Assembly: GCA_002197995.1 (NCBI GenBank)
Contig: NGZR01000003.1
Span: 496,001 to 560,000, forward strand
DNA length: 64,000 bases
Direction of reading: 5' to 3'
DNA from: Gaeumannomyces sp. JS-464
Lineage: Eukaryota > Ascomycota > Sordariomycetes > Magnaporthales > Magnaporthaceae
Shown: piece after piece, positions 45,417 through 57,400 of the stretch
How the letters are laid out: every line of letters begins with the position of its first letter
Position numbering within the stretch: position 1 is the stretch's first letter
Program-made: the position numbers and the translations under genes
The notes under the pieces: model-generated
Database searches by the model: none
Seen by the model: only the letters and a program-made list of their open reading frames with translations
What the model was told of the DNA's origin: nothing

Positions 45417-45879
45417 TATTACAACCGGCATGCAAAGCCGGTAAATGGGAAAAAAAAAGCTTAAAAAGGACGCTTACCCCGCAATGCGGGGCTAAGGCTT
45501 ACGTAAATAAACACGGGGATATAAACTGCTATATCCGTTATATTTGCTATACGATATAGTAAATATAACCAACATAACAACCGAATGCTATGTTTTTTAT
45601 ATTTGCTATGCGACATAGCAAATATAGCAAACATAGCTAGCTAAATTAACATTAAAAGATAAACGTATATATAAAGGGAAAGGTTTCCCTTTTTAAATAG
45701 CCCGGGATTAAAACTTCGGCATTAATTAACTTAAGTTAACTCCAAAGCACCCTTTTAAGCAAGCAATTAAATTACTATTACTAGTTCCTAAAATCTTTTA
45801 AAACATCCTTTGTTAATCGTACTGTTTAGCGACCTTTTTTAAATAGCTTTACTTTAAAAGCAAAAGCTTATATGTAACA
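45417..45879 (+). repeat. 5' LTR of element F (type 4, palindromic U3)
   Basis: It begins TATTACAACC (TG changed to TA) and ends ATGTAACA. Its U3 carries two AT-rich inverted repeats. One is a perfect 12-bp stem with 3-base loop (atatttgctatg/catagcaaatat, 45599-45625). The other is a less perfect copy at 45539-45567. A TATA-like gtatatataaag lies near 45666-45677. Confidence 0.87.
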
Positions 45880-46177
45880 TTTTAATTAATCTTGTTTAGC
45901 ATTTACTAAAAGTACGAACAGTACGATTATAACGACTTTAAAAGCTAGCGAAACGACGGTGCCTTTTAGCTTTAAATATAACGGGGTAACGTATACCGCT
46001 ATTAACGCTTTTAATTTTTTTAAAGTTTTAATTAAAAAGCTTAAAACGAGTAAAAATAAACAACCGAAACTTACGGTGCTTACGTACAAGTTTTTTACGC
46101 TTAACAAATACAATAGGAAAAAAAGGAAGTTAAAAACTTTCTTTACCGAATATAAAAAGTATTTTTTTATTTTACTA

Positions 46178-48037
46178 ACGTGGTTTACAAGTAAGTGGGC
46201 CACATAAGCGAATGGGCCACGATACGCGACCGCGCGACACTTTTTCTTTCGCGACCAATTCCTTTACTAATAACAATATTAACGGGAAACGACGAAAGCC
46301 GGGTAATGCTTGCCTTTTAAGCTTTGCAATCCAACCTAAAACTAAGCATACGGGAGGCTGTAAAAATCTACTCGGTCGCGAAATCGACTTTAACGCGTCG
46401 AAAGCACGGCCAACCTGCTCGACGCGATATTATGCCCAAATTACGGAAATTAACGGAATCCGAAAAGAAAGCGCTTATTAAATACATATTTAAACTGGAT
46501 TCGCGAGCATTCCCTCCCCGGCCTTTTGGTGTTAAAAATATGGCTAATCGATTGCTTGCCGAACGCGACGCGAGCGCCGTCGGTAAAAACTGGGTCGCGA
46601 ATTTCGTTAAACGCCGCGCAAAGCTCGGTACGCGCTGGATTCGAAAGTACGACTACCAAAAAGCCAAATGCGAAAATCCCAAGCTTATTTTTGCATAATT
46701 CGATTTTATACGAAATACTATAGCCAAATATGGCATTTTAAATAACGATATTTATAATTTCGACGAAACCGGCTTTTTTATAGGCATAATCGCCGCCGTT
46801 ATAATTATTACAATATCGGAAGGCCGTGGTAAAGCAAAACTGGTTTAGCTTAACAACCGGAAATGGGCTACAATTATCCAAAAGGTTAGTTATTACGGCT
46901 AAGCGATCCTTTTTTTTATTATCGTTAAAAAGCAGTACCATTTGGCCAATTGGTATTCGAAAACCGACCTTTTACGCGATTAAATTATTTTAACGAATTT
47001 TAACGGGTGGATTACAAACGAGCTTAGCTTAAAATAAATCCAGCATTTCGATAAACACATTATATTGCGCGTAAAAAGCACTTATTGTTTGTTAATGCTA
47101 AACGGCTACAAAAGCTACCATTCGACGGATTTCGAATTTTATTGCTAAAAATATAATATTATTACGTTTTGCATGCTTCCGCATTCGTTTTACTTCTTTT
47201 AGCCGCTTAACGTTAAATGCTTTAGCCCGTTAAAAAAGGCGTACGGTTAATAAATCGAAAATTTAATAAAATTATACGTTAACCATATAATTAAAATCGA
47301 GTTTTTTTCGGCGTTTAAAACGGCATTTTTTAACTTTATAACCGAAGGAAATATTTAAAAAGGTTTTCGAAAAGCTAGCTTTGCTTTTTTTAATCCGGAT
47401 TCGGTTTTGGAAAAGCTGGATGTAATATTACGGATTTTAATTTTCCCGTGAAAGCTTTTAAACGACGCCGAACTTTAAACCTCCAAAACGCTTTAAATAG
47501 CTAAAAACGCAACTTCGCAATCCAAACATATTAAAACTCGGATTTCCAATTACCGAAGCAGCTTTCCGTTATTTATGCTATTAATTGTAAACTAATTAAC
47601 GAAAAAGGCTAAGGCAATTATGCATCGGGTTAACCTTTTAAAAGAAAAGTGCTCCAAGTTACGAAAGGCGAACGAAGTATTAAACAAACGCCGAAAGGTT
47701 AAAAAAACACGTGTTTAATAAGGAGGGTTATATACTATTAAAAAAATACGAAATGTTTTAAACCAGTAGGAGCTAAATAGGTAGCTATAGTAAAAAATGC
47801 GCGATTATAAGGGTTAAAAAAAAGGGCGACGACGATTCGTCGGCGATGTGGCATTTGCGGTAAAACCGGACACAATGCGCGCATTTGTTAGGAAAAAGTA
47901 AAAACGTTCGATATATACAGTTCCGAATAGTTTAAATAAATTCCTAGCGTTGTTAGGTTGGCATGCGCGTCGATTAACCGGAGGTCGGGGTGTCGTGGCC
48001 TACTCGCTTATGTGGCCCACTTATTTGTAAACCACGT
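46178..48037 (+). mobile_element. Complete pogo/Fot1-type DNA transposon
   Basis: The unit is 1,860 bp with terminal inverted repeats of about 46 bp (46178-46225 and 47990-48037, beginning ACGTGGTTTACAA at both ends, a few G/A differences). It is flanked by TA on both sides (46176-46177, 48038-48039), the target preference of the Tc1/mariner/pogo superfamily. It carries one transposase relic in plus orientation and sits inside gag of element F, so it is younger than F. A truncated relative lies at 23648-24761. Confidence 0.95.
46212..47940 (+). pseudogene. Pogo-like transposase (CENP-B HTH, DDE_1), decayed
   Basis: The N-terminal helix-turn-helix reads LKLSIREAVKIYSVAKSTLT (about 46336-46395). 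A CENP-B-type second HTH follows, KALIKYIFKLDSRAFPPRPF and VGKNWVANFVKRRAKLGTRW, up to about 46650. The first catalytic Asp is in IYNFDETGFFIG (about 46750-46785). A later segment reads FCMLPHSFYFF with SPLKKAYG (about 47167-47250), typical of the DDE_1 C-terminal half. A C-terminal knuckle, CGICGKTGHNARIC, lies near 47854-47895. The HTH part is open over 124 codons, but downstream TAA/TAG codons break it. The true start is uncertain, with 46212 the first Met in the unit. Confidence 0.88.
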
Positions 48038-48700
48038 TAAACCTATTTTAAATAAAAGGAATAAAAGGTTGTTTACACCGTTATTGCTAAGATAGTAAAA
48101 TTAAAAACTGGTTTAAACCTATATTAGGCAAATATTTTATTTAAAAGGATATAACGCATTTAACGAGGATACGAAAATCGTATTTACTAGCTTTAACTGG
48201 TTCGGGGAAAAAATCGCTAAAATGTTCGAACAAATCGACGAAAAAAAAGTGGCTAAAAAAAAGCTACTCCAGCTCCGGCAAAAAGGAGCGGCGTCGACTT
48301 ACGTTTCGAAATCCTAGCGATTTGTTAAATTTAATTAAACCGAATAAACAAAAATCACCCACTTTTATAACGGTTTACGAAACGACGTAAAAAACGAAAT
48401 GGCTAAAGTTAAACGGTTAGGTACTTTCGCCGAATACGTTATAACGGCCGTTAGGATTAGCGATAAGCTGTACAAACGAAAGCTGGAAAAAAAGGATAAT
48501 AACTTAAAACTGTGGTATAAAGTAAAGCTAATTAAAAAAAAAGCTAAACAGTAATAATTTATAGCGTTAGGAATATATTTTAAATTTATAAACTTTAGCG
48601 TTAAAATAACGCATTAAAAAAAGGGTAGGTTTTAGGATTTTAAAAACGGGAAGTGCTTTAAATGTAGCTAAACCGGCCATATTAAAAAAAACTGCCCGCA

Positions 48701-50024
48701 ATGTAGCGAACGCTAAACAGCGGTAACCCGAAAAGCGGAAAACAAAAAAAGCGATAACTTATGCCCCGGGATAGCGTTTAGCTAAACCTATTATTATAAA
48801 AACTCGTGCTTAATGCATTAATCCGATAAGGACGCATTAAGATGGTACCCCCGGCGAAAAGTGGTTATAATGCGTAAAAAGCTTAGCAAAAGCTTTATTA
48901 AGTTTAAATACGATAGCGAGGGCGAATTACACGTAATTTGCGGGTTTACGAAATTCGAGGAAAAGAAAAATAGTATTACTTGGATCGCTTTCGAAATCGA
49001 AAAAGCAAGCGTTATAAAAAGTGACCCGGTTTCGAAAGGAAAATACGGGCTTTTACTAAACCAAAACGAAAGGATAAGCTTTTTAAATACCGACGACGAA
49101 ATTAATTACGAGCTATTAAGCTAAACCCATTTTATAAAAAACCAAAAAGAAAAAGGGTAAAACCCTAGTTAAACAGTTCGAGCGTTTAATATCGGCAAAG
49201 CGTACATTTTTATTTAAATTCGCAAAAAGTAACCGATGGTTTTAAAACTAGCTTAAATTATTCGGGGGAATTATACGCGAAAAACCGGTATATAACGATA
49301 CCGGCCAGTTTTTAAGTTAGTTTCGGAACGATTAAACCGTAACGTATTACGGCGAATTTTACGGTAAAACGCTGGTAACGAAGCAATAAAGCGTGGAAAA
49401 ACACCCGCTTAACCACCTAAATTTAAAAATTAATTTAATAAAATATGTTAAAGTTTTTTAAGCCGAATGTGTATAAAACGAATGTTAATAGCATTTAACG
49501 GCTAAGTTAAAAAAAGATTTCTTTTTTAAAAGAAATAATAAAAAGCCGGTTAAGCAGTTAAAGCGAGATTAGCAGCTTTTAAAATAGAAATTTAAAATAG
49601 TAAATTACTAATAATCCGCAGCCATTTTCGCATTATTATTAGCGTACTCGATGCTGTGTATAATAGGGGTTTTAACATACTACGGGTGCGGAAAACCAAA
49701 GTGTACAATGCATATAAAAGAAAATGCACGGGTTTAAACCAACAGTTTAACACGGTTTAAAACGCCCGCAAATAAGGGAAAAGCACTTTAAAAAGCAAAA
49801 AACTAAAAAATCCACTTAAAATAAAGCACGGCGTAAACCGTAATAATAGTTAAAAACTTTAACCGTTATAAACACCGATTAATATCGGCATTTAATAGTT
49901 ATATTACGGTATAAAGGAAAAAAACTAAATGTTATAATCGATAACGGAGCTTAAAGCAAATATTTTTCGCTGGAAATAGCGAAAAAATTCGGCATTTTAA
50001 CACGAAAGAAATAAAAGCCGTTCA
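48701..50024 (+). pseudogene. Element F protease region of pol
   Basis: It follows the knuckle. An 87-codon open stretch (48861-49124) reads KLSKSFIKFKYDSEGELHVI and further conserved residues also seen in H. Near 49930-49985 the sequence reads IDNGA, in the position of the Asp-x-Gly active site of a retropepsin, followed by SLEIAKKFGI. The rest of pol is cut off by H at 50025. Confidence 0.68.
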
Positions 50025-50464
50025 TGTTACAACCAGCATGCAAACCTTAAAATATAAATAAAAAGGGCTTTAAATGGCGCCCCCACTTTACATTATAAAG
50101 ATATATAAACGTTACGTAACTAAGCAAATTACTTAAAAAGGATTTATAAATTTGTAAAAACATAAAACAAAACGATAAATCCAAAAGGGATTTGTAAATT
50201 TGCGAAAGCTTAAAACAAAGTTATAAATTTAAGCAAAAAGGTAAAAAAAAAACCAGGTATATAAAAAATAGGTTTTTTACCTTTCCTAAATAGTTCGGAT
50301 TAAAACTTCGGCATTAGTTAACTTAAGTTAGCTTTAAAACACCCCTTTTTAAGTAAATAATCCAAATTACTATTACTAAATTTATTAAACCCTTTTAAAA
50401 GCGTACTATTTAAAACACTTTTTTTAAACGGCCTTATTTTAAAAGCAAAAACCTAATTGTAACA
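50025..50464 (+). repeat. 5' LTR of element H (type 1-like)
   Basis: TGTTACAACC to TTGTAACA, 440 bp, with two degenerate type 1 units (about 50135-50235). Its Gag is of the F type although its LTR resembles that of A, so LTR and gag type do not track each other. Confidence 0.85.
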
Positions 50465-52616
50465 TGTTAATTAATCCTATTTAGCATTTACCGGAAGTAC
50501 GAATAATACAATTATAGCGATTTTAAAAACCAGCGCGGCGACGCCACTTTTTAGCTTTAAATATAACGGGGTAACGTACATTGCCGTTAACGCTTTTAAC
50601 CTTTTTAAAGTTATAACTAAGGAGTTAAAAACGAGCAAAAACAAACAGCCGAAACTTACGGTGCCCACGTACAAGTTTTTTACGCTTAACAAATACGATA
50701 GCAAAAACGGGAAATTAAAATTTTTCTTTACCGAATGCAAAAGGTATTTCTTGCTTTATTAAAACTACTTCGAACGAGAAAAACAAAAGGTTGCTTACGC
50801 TGCTATACGTTTTAACTGCAAAGTTAAAAACTAATTCGAGCTTATTTAAATAAACTATTTAAAAAAACATAACGTTTTTAAAAAAAATACGAAGATTATA
50901 TTCGCAAACTTCGACAAATTCGGAAAAAAATCGCTAAAATGTTCGAATAAATCGACGAAAAGCGAAAAGCTAAAAAGGAGTTGTTTTAACTTTAATAAAA
51001 AAAACGGCATTAGCTTATATTTCGAAGTTTTAGCAATTCGTTAATAAACTCGACTGGATTAAAAAAACCAAAATTACCCACTTTTATAACGGCTTACAAA
51101 ACGACGTGAAAAACGAAATGGCTAAAGTCGAACGATTAAACACTTTTACCAAATACGTTATAACAACCGTTAGGATTAGCAATAAGTTATATAAGCGCAA
51201 GTTAAAAAAAAAGGATAACAACTTAAAACGGTAATGCAAAGCAAGGCTAACTAAAAGAAAGCTAAATAGTAATAATTTATAGCGTTAAAAATATTTTTTA
51301 AACTTATAAACCTTAATGCGAAAGCCACGTATTAAAAAGAAAAAAAGGTTAGGTTTTACAACTTTAAAAACGGGAAATGCTTTAAATGCGGCTAAACAAG
51401 CCACGTTAAAAAAAACTGCTTATAGCGTAACGGACGTTAAATAATAATAACCCGAAAAAAGGACATTAAAAATAACGGCGATTTATATCCTAAAAAGGCG
51501 TTTAACTGGACTTATTACTACGAAAACTTGTATTTCGTGCATTAATTTAACAAAAAAAGCATCGGGATAATACCCCCGGAAAAGGGTGGCTATAATACGC
51601 AAAAAAAACTTAATAAAAGCTTTACGTAATTCGAGTGTAATAACGAAAAGAAATAATGCATCGTTTTCGAACCTACGAAATTCGAGGAAAAAAACAACGT
51701 TATCGCCCGAATCGCGTACGAAATTAAAGGAATAAACGTTGTAAAAAATAGCTCGAATTTAAAATTAAAGTATAAAGCGTTATTAAATAAAAACGAAAGC
51801 GAAAAGGGAAGTTTTTTAAACACTAATAGTAAAATAAATCGCGAATTATTAGGTTAAACTCACTTAGTAAAAACTTAGGAAAAAAGGTCGGAATTTAAGC
51901 AATTAACCCCGGCGTTCGACATTAGCAAAGCTTACATTTCGTTTAAATTATTAAAAAAATTAATAGCTTTAGGATTAGTTTAAACCCATTAAAAGAATTA
52001 TGCATATAAAACCGGCTTTTAGCAATAACGGTTAATTTTTAAATTGGTTTTAAAACGACTAAACCGTTACGTATTACGGAAAGTTGTACGACGACGTATT
52101 TAAAAAAAGCCCGCGGTACGTTAAAACGCATCTGTTAACTATTTAAACTTATATGTTGGATTAACAAAATATATCGAGCTTTTTTAAGCAAAATGCACGT
52201 AAAACGAATGCTAATAGCATTTAACGGTTAAGTTAAAAATAACTTTTTTTCCGAAAGGAAAAAGGAAAAGCCGGTTAAGCATTTAAAAAAGGATTAAAAG
52301 CTTTTAAAATGGAAAATCCAGTTAGTGGATTACCAATAATCCGTAGTAACTTTTGCACTTTTACTAGCGTATTTTATAATATATGTGTTAAGGCTTTTAA
52401 TATACCATTTTTACGAAAAGCTAAAATGCAAAATACATATAAAAGAAAAAGCACGGGTTTAAACTAACGGGTTAGTACGGTCCGGGATGCCTGGGAATAT
52501 AAAAAACCATTTAAAGCAAAAAACTAAAAAATCCACCCGAATTAAAAACACGGCGTAAACCGCAATAATAGTTAAAAACCTTATTTGTAACAAATACCGA
52601 TCGATACCGACATATA

Positions 52617-52873
52617 TGTTACGACCAGCATATAAACCTTAGGATATAAAGCGGAAAAGGCTTCACTTAGTGCTACTACCCCGCACTATTAAAAAATACG
52701 GAGGCACGTAACAGGTTTATTTAAGCTAAATCTTTATATCTTTAAACATCCCTTAAAGCAAGCAATTAAATTGTCCTTTTAAGTTACGTGTTTTTTTTTA
52801 TATTTAAACCAGCGATACTGTTTTATTTACCCTCGAAGTGCTTTATTTTAAAAGCAAACCACGAATTGTAACA
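52617..52873 (+). mobile_element. Solo LTR (257 bp) of the gypsy family, shortened
   Basis: It starts TGTTACGACC and ends TTGTAACA, flanked by a perfect ATATA duplication (52612-52616, 52874-52878). It lacks the repeat array and the TATA-containing middle present in full LTRs, so it is internally deleted. It sits immediately before the LTR of element J. Confidence 0.88.
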
Positions 52874-52879
52874 ATATAA

Positions 52880-53434
52880 TGCTACGACTAACATGCAAGC
52901 CCTTAGGACGCAAAGCGGGAAAGGGCTCCAAGTGGTGTCCTTACCCCGCCCCGTTGCTAAAATAAAAGTTACGTAACTTAACAAGTTACTTAAAGCAAAT
53001 CCAAAAAAGGATTTGTGGATTTGTAAAAACTCGGGACAAAGTAACAAACCTAAAAAAGGATTTATAGATTTGTAAAAACTCGAAACAAAGCAATAAATCC
53101 AGGGAAAAATTTGTGGATTTGTAAAAACTCGGGATAAAGTAATAAATTTAAAAAAGGATTTATAAATTTGTAAAAACTCGGGATAAAATAACAAATTTAA
53201 AAACTATTAGGGTAAACCAGCGTATATATAAAAAGAATGGATTTCTTTTTATTTTAAGTAGCTTTAATTAAAGCTTTAGCATTAATTAATTTAAGTTAAC
53301 TCCTAAGCGTTTTTTAAAATAAGCAATTAAATTGTCCTTTTAAATTACGTGTTTTTTTTATTAACTAAACCAAAAATACTATCCTTTCCACCTTTAAAAT
53401 GCTTTACTTTAAAAGCAAACCTTTAATTATAACA
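52880..53434 (+). repeat. Left LTR of element J (type 1, four repeat units)
   Basis: It begins TGCTACGACT (one base off the family start) and ends TTATAACA. Four units related to the 48-bp repeat of A lie at about 52990-53200. At 555 bp it is the longest LTR in the window. The chance open frame on the minus strand here is made of the repeats. Confidence 0.87.
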
Positions 53435-53459
53435 TTTTAATTAATCCTATTTAATATTT

Positions 53460-54445
53460 CGTTAAAAAAAGGATAATACAGCTATAACGAGCAATAGCAA
53501 AAAGGTTAAAAAGGAAAAAACCACGGTTTTTACCTTTAACAATGTTAAGTACGACTTTAATAAAGCCGCTAATACGGCTAGCCTTTTTAAGCTTATAGCG
53601 GACGAAATCGCTAAAAGCTAAACCGAAGTAAAGCAATTTATTGCGAAGTTAATATTTTTTAAAACGCTTATCGCGGTTAAAGTGTACAAGTTCCCGTTCC
53701 TAAATTTTTACGGAAAGGAAAACGGCAAATTTAAAACGTTTTTTTACCGAATGCAAAAGCTATTTTAAATTTTACGAACAATAATTCGTAAGCGAAAAAT
53801 AAAAAGTCGTTTACGTTGTTATTAAATTAAACGGCGAAATAAAAAAATGGGTTTAATTAACCTAAAGCGATTATTTTAAAAGGTATAAAAATAGCTAAAA
53901 AGTTACCAAAATTATTTTCGCCAGCTTAAAACCTTCGGAAAAAGGTTAAAAAAGTGTTTAAAATAATCGACGAAACGCAAATCGCCGAAAAAAACTTGCT
54001 AATTTTTAAATAGCAAAAGTTTGCAATTAAATACGCAACGAACTTTTAACGGATTAGCATTAAACTCGATTAAAACGACGCTACGTTAATATTGCACTTT
54101 TATAACGGATTGCGCGAAAATGTAAAAGATAAATTCGTAAAGCAAAATCGCTTAAAATTTTTTACGGATTACGTTAAAAACGCGGTTCGTATTAGCGATA
54201 AACTATATAAACGATAATAAAAAAAGGATATGGTTTTAAAAATGCGGTATAAATTAATAAAACCAATTAAAAAAAAGCTAAATAGTAATTTATTACGGTT
54301 TACGAAACGCATTTAAGCTTTATAAACTGTAGTGCGGGAGCCGTTTATTAGTAATAAAGGCAGCAAAAAAAACAAAAGCAAAATCCGAAAAATGGGAAAT
54401 GCTTTAAATACGGCTAAGCCGGCTACATTAAAGCAAATTGCTTTT
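53460..54445 (+). pseudogene. Element J gag, broken
   Basis: The A-type Gag starts DNTAITSNSKKVKKEKTTVF and continues KYDFNKAANTASLFKLIADE (about 53466-53610). A frame change occurs in a T-run near 53740. The knuckle at 54400-54441 reads CFKYG...GYIKANC, with one Cys and the His altered. Confidence 0.85.
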
Positions 54446-57400
54446 AACGGGATAATTACCGGCAAGTAATTAACTTTTAGCGAACGTAAAAAAGCCTAAT
54501 ACGAAAAGGATTATACCCCGGGGCGGCGTTTAGTTAAACGTGCTATTACGACGAACTATGTGCTATATATTAGTTTAATAAAAAGGGTACCGGGTAATAT
54601 TTTCGGGAATTTCGAAACGTTTGCATATTTAAAGCTATAAGGTTTAAATACGATAATAAGGGAAAATAGCCCGTCGTTTTCGGGTTTACGAACTTAGAAA
54701 AAAAAAACGACGCCGTTTTTTATAGGGCCTAAAAAGGAATAACTTTAGCAAATGGTTCGAAAAAAGGAAAAGCCCGAAAGGAACTTTTAAGCTAAACCCA
54801 CCTTTTTCGCGAGTTTGAAAATTTAAACACCGACGTTAAAATAATTAAAACGGTTAAAACCTCGAAATAGCCGAGTTTTAAAACCGAGCAAAAAGTTTAA
54901 ACGGTATAACTTTTATACTTATAGTTCGCGAAAGCTAAATAAGTTAAAAAAAAACCAGCGCGCTTTTACGCTTTTCGATGTTTTAAAATGTTTTTAAAAC
55001 GTTAGGGTTTTAAAACACCCAAATGGCCCGTTATGCCATGCCACCCCGGCAAACGGAAATAACGACTAACTTTTATCGTGGTTTAATATTTAATAAAATA
55101 TTAGCGTCGGTTTGAAACACTTTAAATATTTGCACTTTTTTTTAAGCAAAATGCATTTACGGAAAGTGCAAATTCCATTTACAACCTAAGCTTAAACACG
55201 ATTTTTTCCTATAAAAAATGGGAAGCAAGCTTAAAGTTAACCCCCATTTAATATTCCAATTGCCACGGTAAAAATTAGCTTAAATCGGCAAATTTATTGC
55301 AGTTTTTAAACCTAACGAACGGTATTTAATACTATGTGTTATTAAAACGTTCGATAAAGGGAAATGCGAAATTGCGAAATGCAAAAAACATATAGTATAA
55401 AAGGCGAAAGCTTAATATTAAAGGATCGCATAAGCGTATATCCAGTTTAACCCGGATAAAAAGACAAACGTGCGGTATTTATTCCTTTTGTTAAAAAACT
55501 AAGGAAATTACCTAAGCGGAAAGCACGGAATAAAAAACGAAAACCGATAAAAACCTTAGCGATAGTAAAATTAAATTAACCGTATAACTTATTAACATTC
55601 CGGATAAAATATTAAACGAAAAAAATCGCGGTAATAATCGATTGCGAAATATAAAGCGATTATATATCGCTATAAACGGTTAAACGGTATAAAATCCCTA
55701 TAAAACGGAAACATTAACCGTATTAATTAAAAATAGTCGAAAAAATACCTATCGTTTATAATAAAAAATAAATCGATTAAAAAATATAACTAATAATATT
55801 ACGTACCCAAAATAGGGAAAACGTTATTATTATATTAAATAAATTGGATATAAAAAAAGAAAACGTTATTTTCGAAATGTTTTAATTTAAAAAAAATAAC
55901 CCACGGATAAATTAGGTTACCGGTTAAATTTAATAGGAAAAATTACGAATAATTAAAACGGTTTACTAATTACGAACTTTAAACTATAAGTATAAAAAGT
56001 AATAAAAAAAGGTTATAACGGTAATAACATTTCGCAATCCACTTTCGCATTTAGCATTAATAAATATACGATTATCCAAGGTAAAAAGCGATTAAAACGA
56101 CCAAACTAATACTAAAAAACGGCTTGCGAATATCCCGAAAAAATACTATAAATATAAGGAATTGTTTAAGAAAAACCTAAAAACGGTACTTTTTAAATAT
56201 AAACCGTTTAATTTTAAAATAAAACTTAAGCTAAATACGCAGTTTAAGTATTAAAAGCTGTACTAATTTAGCTTTTAATAATAAAAGGTATTAAAAAACA
56301 ATTGGAAAAAAACTTATAAAAAGGATATATTAAACCTTTCGACTTTTTAATAGGATACGAAATCTTATAAAGAAAAAAAAACGGGACGGAGCGAATATGC
56401 ATCGATTACCGCCCGCTAAATAAAACTACGGTTAAAAATCGGTATTTTTTACCCCTTATTAATAAGCTACGAAATAAGCTCGGCAAAGCTTAATATTTTA
56501 CGGCTTTAAATTTACGAAAAGCTTATAGCTTAATACGGATTAAAAAAAGCTAAAAATGGTTAACGGCTTTTAGGATAAGGTTTAAATGCTACGAATTTTT
56601 AATAATAACTTTCAGGTTTATTAACGTATTAATTACGTTTTAAAAGATAATTAACCATATATTACGCGAGTATTTTAACATTTTCGTTTTTACGTATTTA
56701 AATAATATTTTAATTTTTTCGAAAACGATGGAAAAGCATAAATAACACGTATATAAAATGCTTTAAAAATTGCTTAATGCAAAGCTTTTTATTAAGTTAG
56801 AAAAATGCAAATGGTATATATAAAAAGTCGCTTTTTTAAGGTTTATAATTACATTAAGATAAATTTATATAAACTTTAAAAAAGTTAAAAAAGTTAAAAA
56901 GTGGCTTATATTTAAAAACGTTACGAAAGTATAAAGGTTTTTAAGTTTTTTAAACTTTTATAAACGGTTTATCCGTAGTTATAGCAAAATCGCTATATTA
57001 TTTACAAACCTTACTAAAAACGATTACCAGTTTTTTTAAGGAAAGCAAAAATAAAAAGCTTTTAAGTAATTACGGAACGCCGTAATAAAAAAACCAATGT
57101 TAGCACTTTTAAACCTAAAAAAAACTTTTGAAATCGAAATTAATGCGTCGGATTACGTAATCGGCGGCCAATTCGGATAGCGAAACGATTAAAAACAGTT
57201 ATACCTTTATACGTTCTTTTCGCAAAAAAAAATAAACCTAAATTAAATTACCAAATCCACGATAAAAAACTTTTAGCAATTATCCGAGCATTTAAAAAAT
57301 GGCGATTATATTTTTATAAAGCTAAATATTAAGTTATAATATATATAAACTATAAAAACCTAACACATTTTACTACGAGCAAAAACTTAAATAAACGATA

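Larger units (their letters stand above)
45900..48700 (+). pseudogene. Element F gag, interrupted by pogo
   Basis: The N-terminal part reads VPFSFKYNGVTYTAINAFNF and KNKQPKLTVLTYKFFTLNKY (45957-46110). The frame is split at 46177 by the pogo insertion and resumes at 48040, including FTSFNWFGEKIAKMFEQIDE (about 48190-48245). The CCHC knuckle at 48654-48695 reads CFKCS-x-TGHIKKNC with all metal ligands present. There are stops in both halves. Confidence 0.83.
45417..50024 (+). mobile_element. Element F: 5' part of a gypsy element (type 4 LTR)
   Basis: The LTR 45417-45879 is followed by Gag of a second subfamily, shared with H and distinct from A. A complete pogo transposon is inserted in gag (46178-48037). 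Gag resumes afterwards to a well-kept knuckle, and the protease region follows to 50024, where element H is inserted. The remaining pol and right LTR are not in the window. Several longish open stretches (for example 48861-49124) suggest lighter RIP than in A or B. Confidence 0.85.
50025..52879 (+). mobile_element. Element H: 5' part of a gypsy element of the F subfamily
   Basis: The LTR is 50025-50464. Gag reads FSFKYNGVTYIAVNAFNLFK near 50548-50610, with a knuckle at 51378-51419 (CFKCG...SHVKKNC). The protease-proximal region follows to about 52611, just short of the active site seen in F. A solo LTR (52617-52873) and element J (from 52880) then end it. The right half is not present. It entered F in the protease region. 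Confidence 0.83.

Noticed and set aside
45391..45417. TTATTATTATT run taken for a CRISPR or satellite array
   Set aside because: It is a short simple microsatellite next to an LTR. The organism is a eukaryote and no spacer-repeat structure exists anywhere in the window.
52823..53194. 123-codon minus-strand frame with repeated ...EFLQIHKSF... units
   Set aside because: It is the translation of the LTR tandem repeats of element J, not a protein gene.
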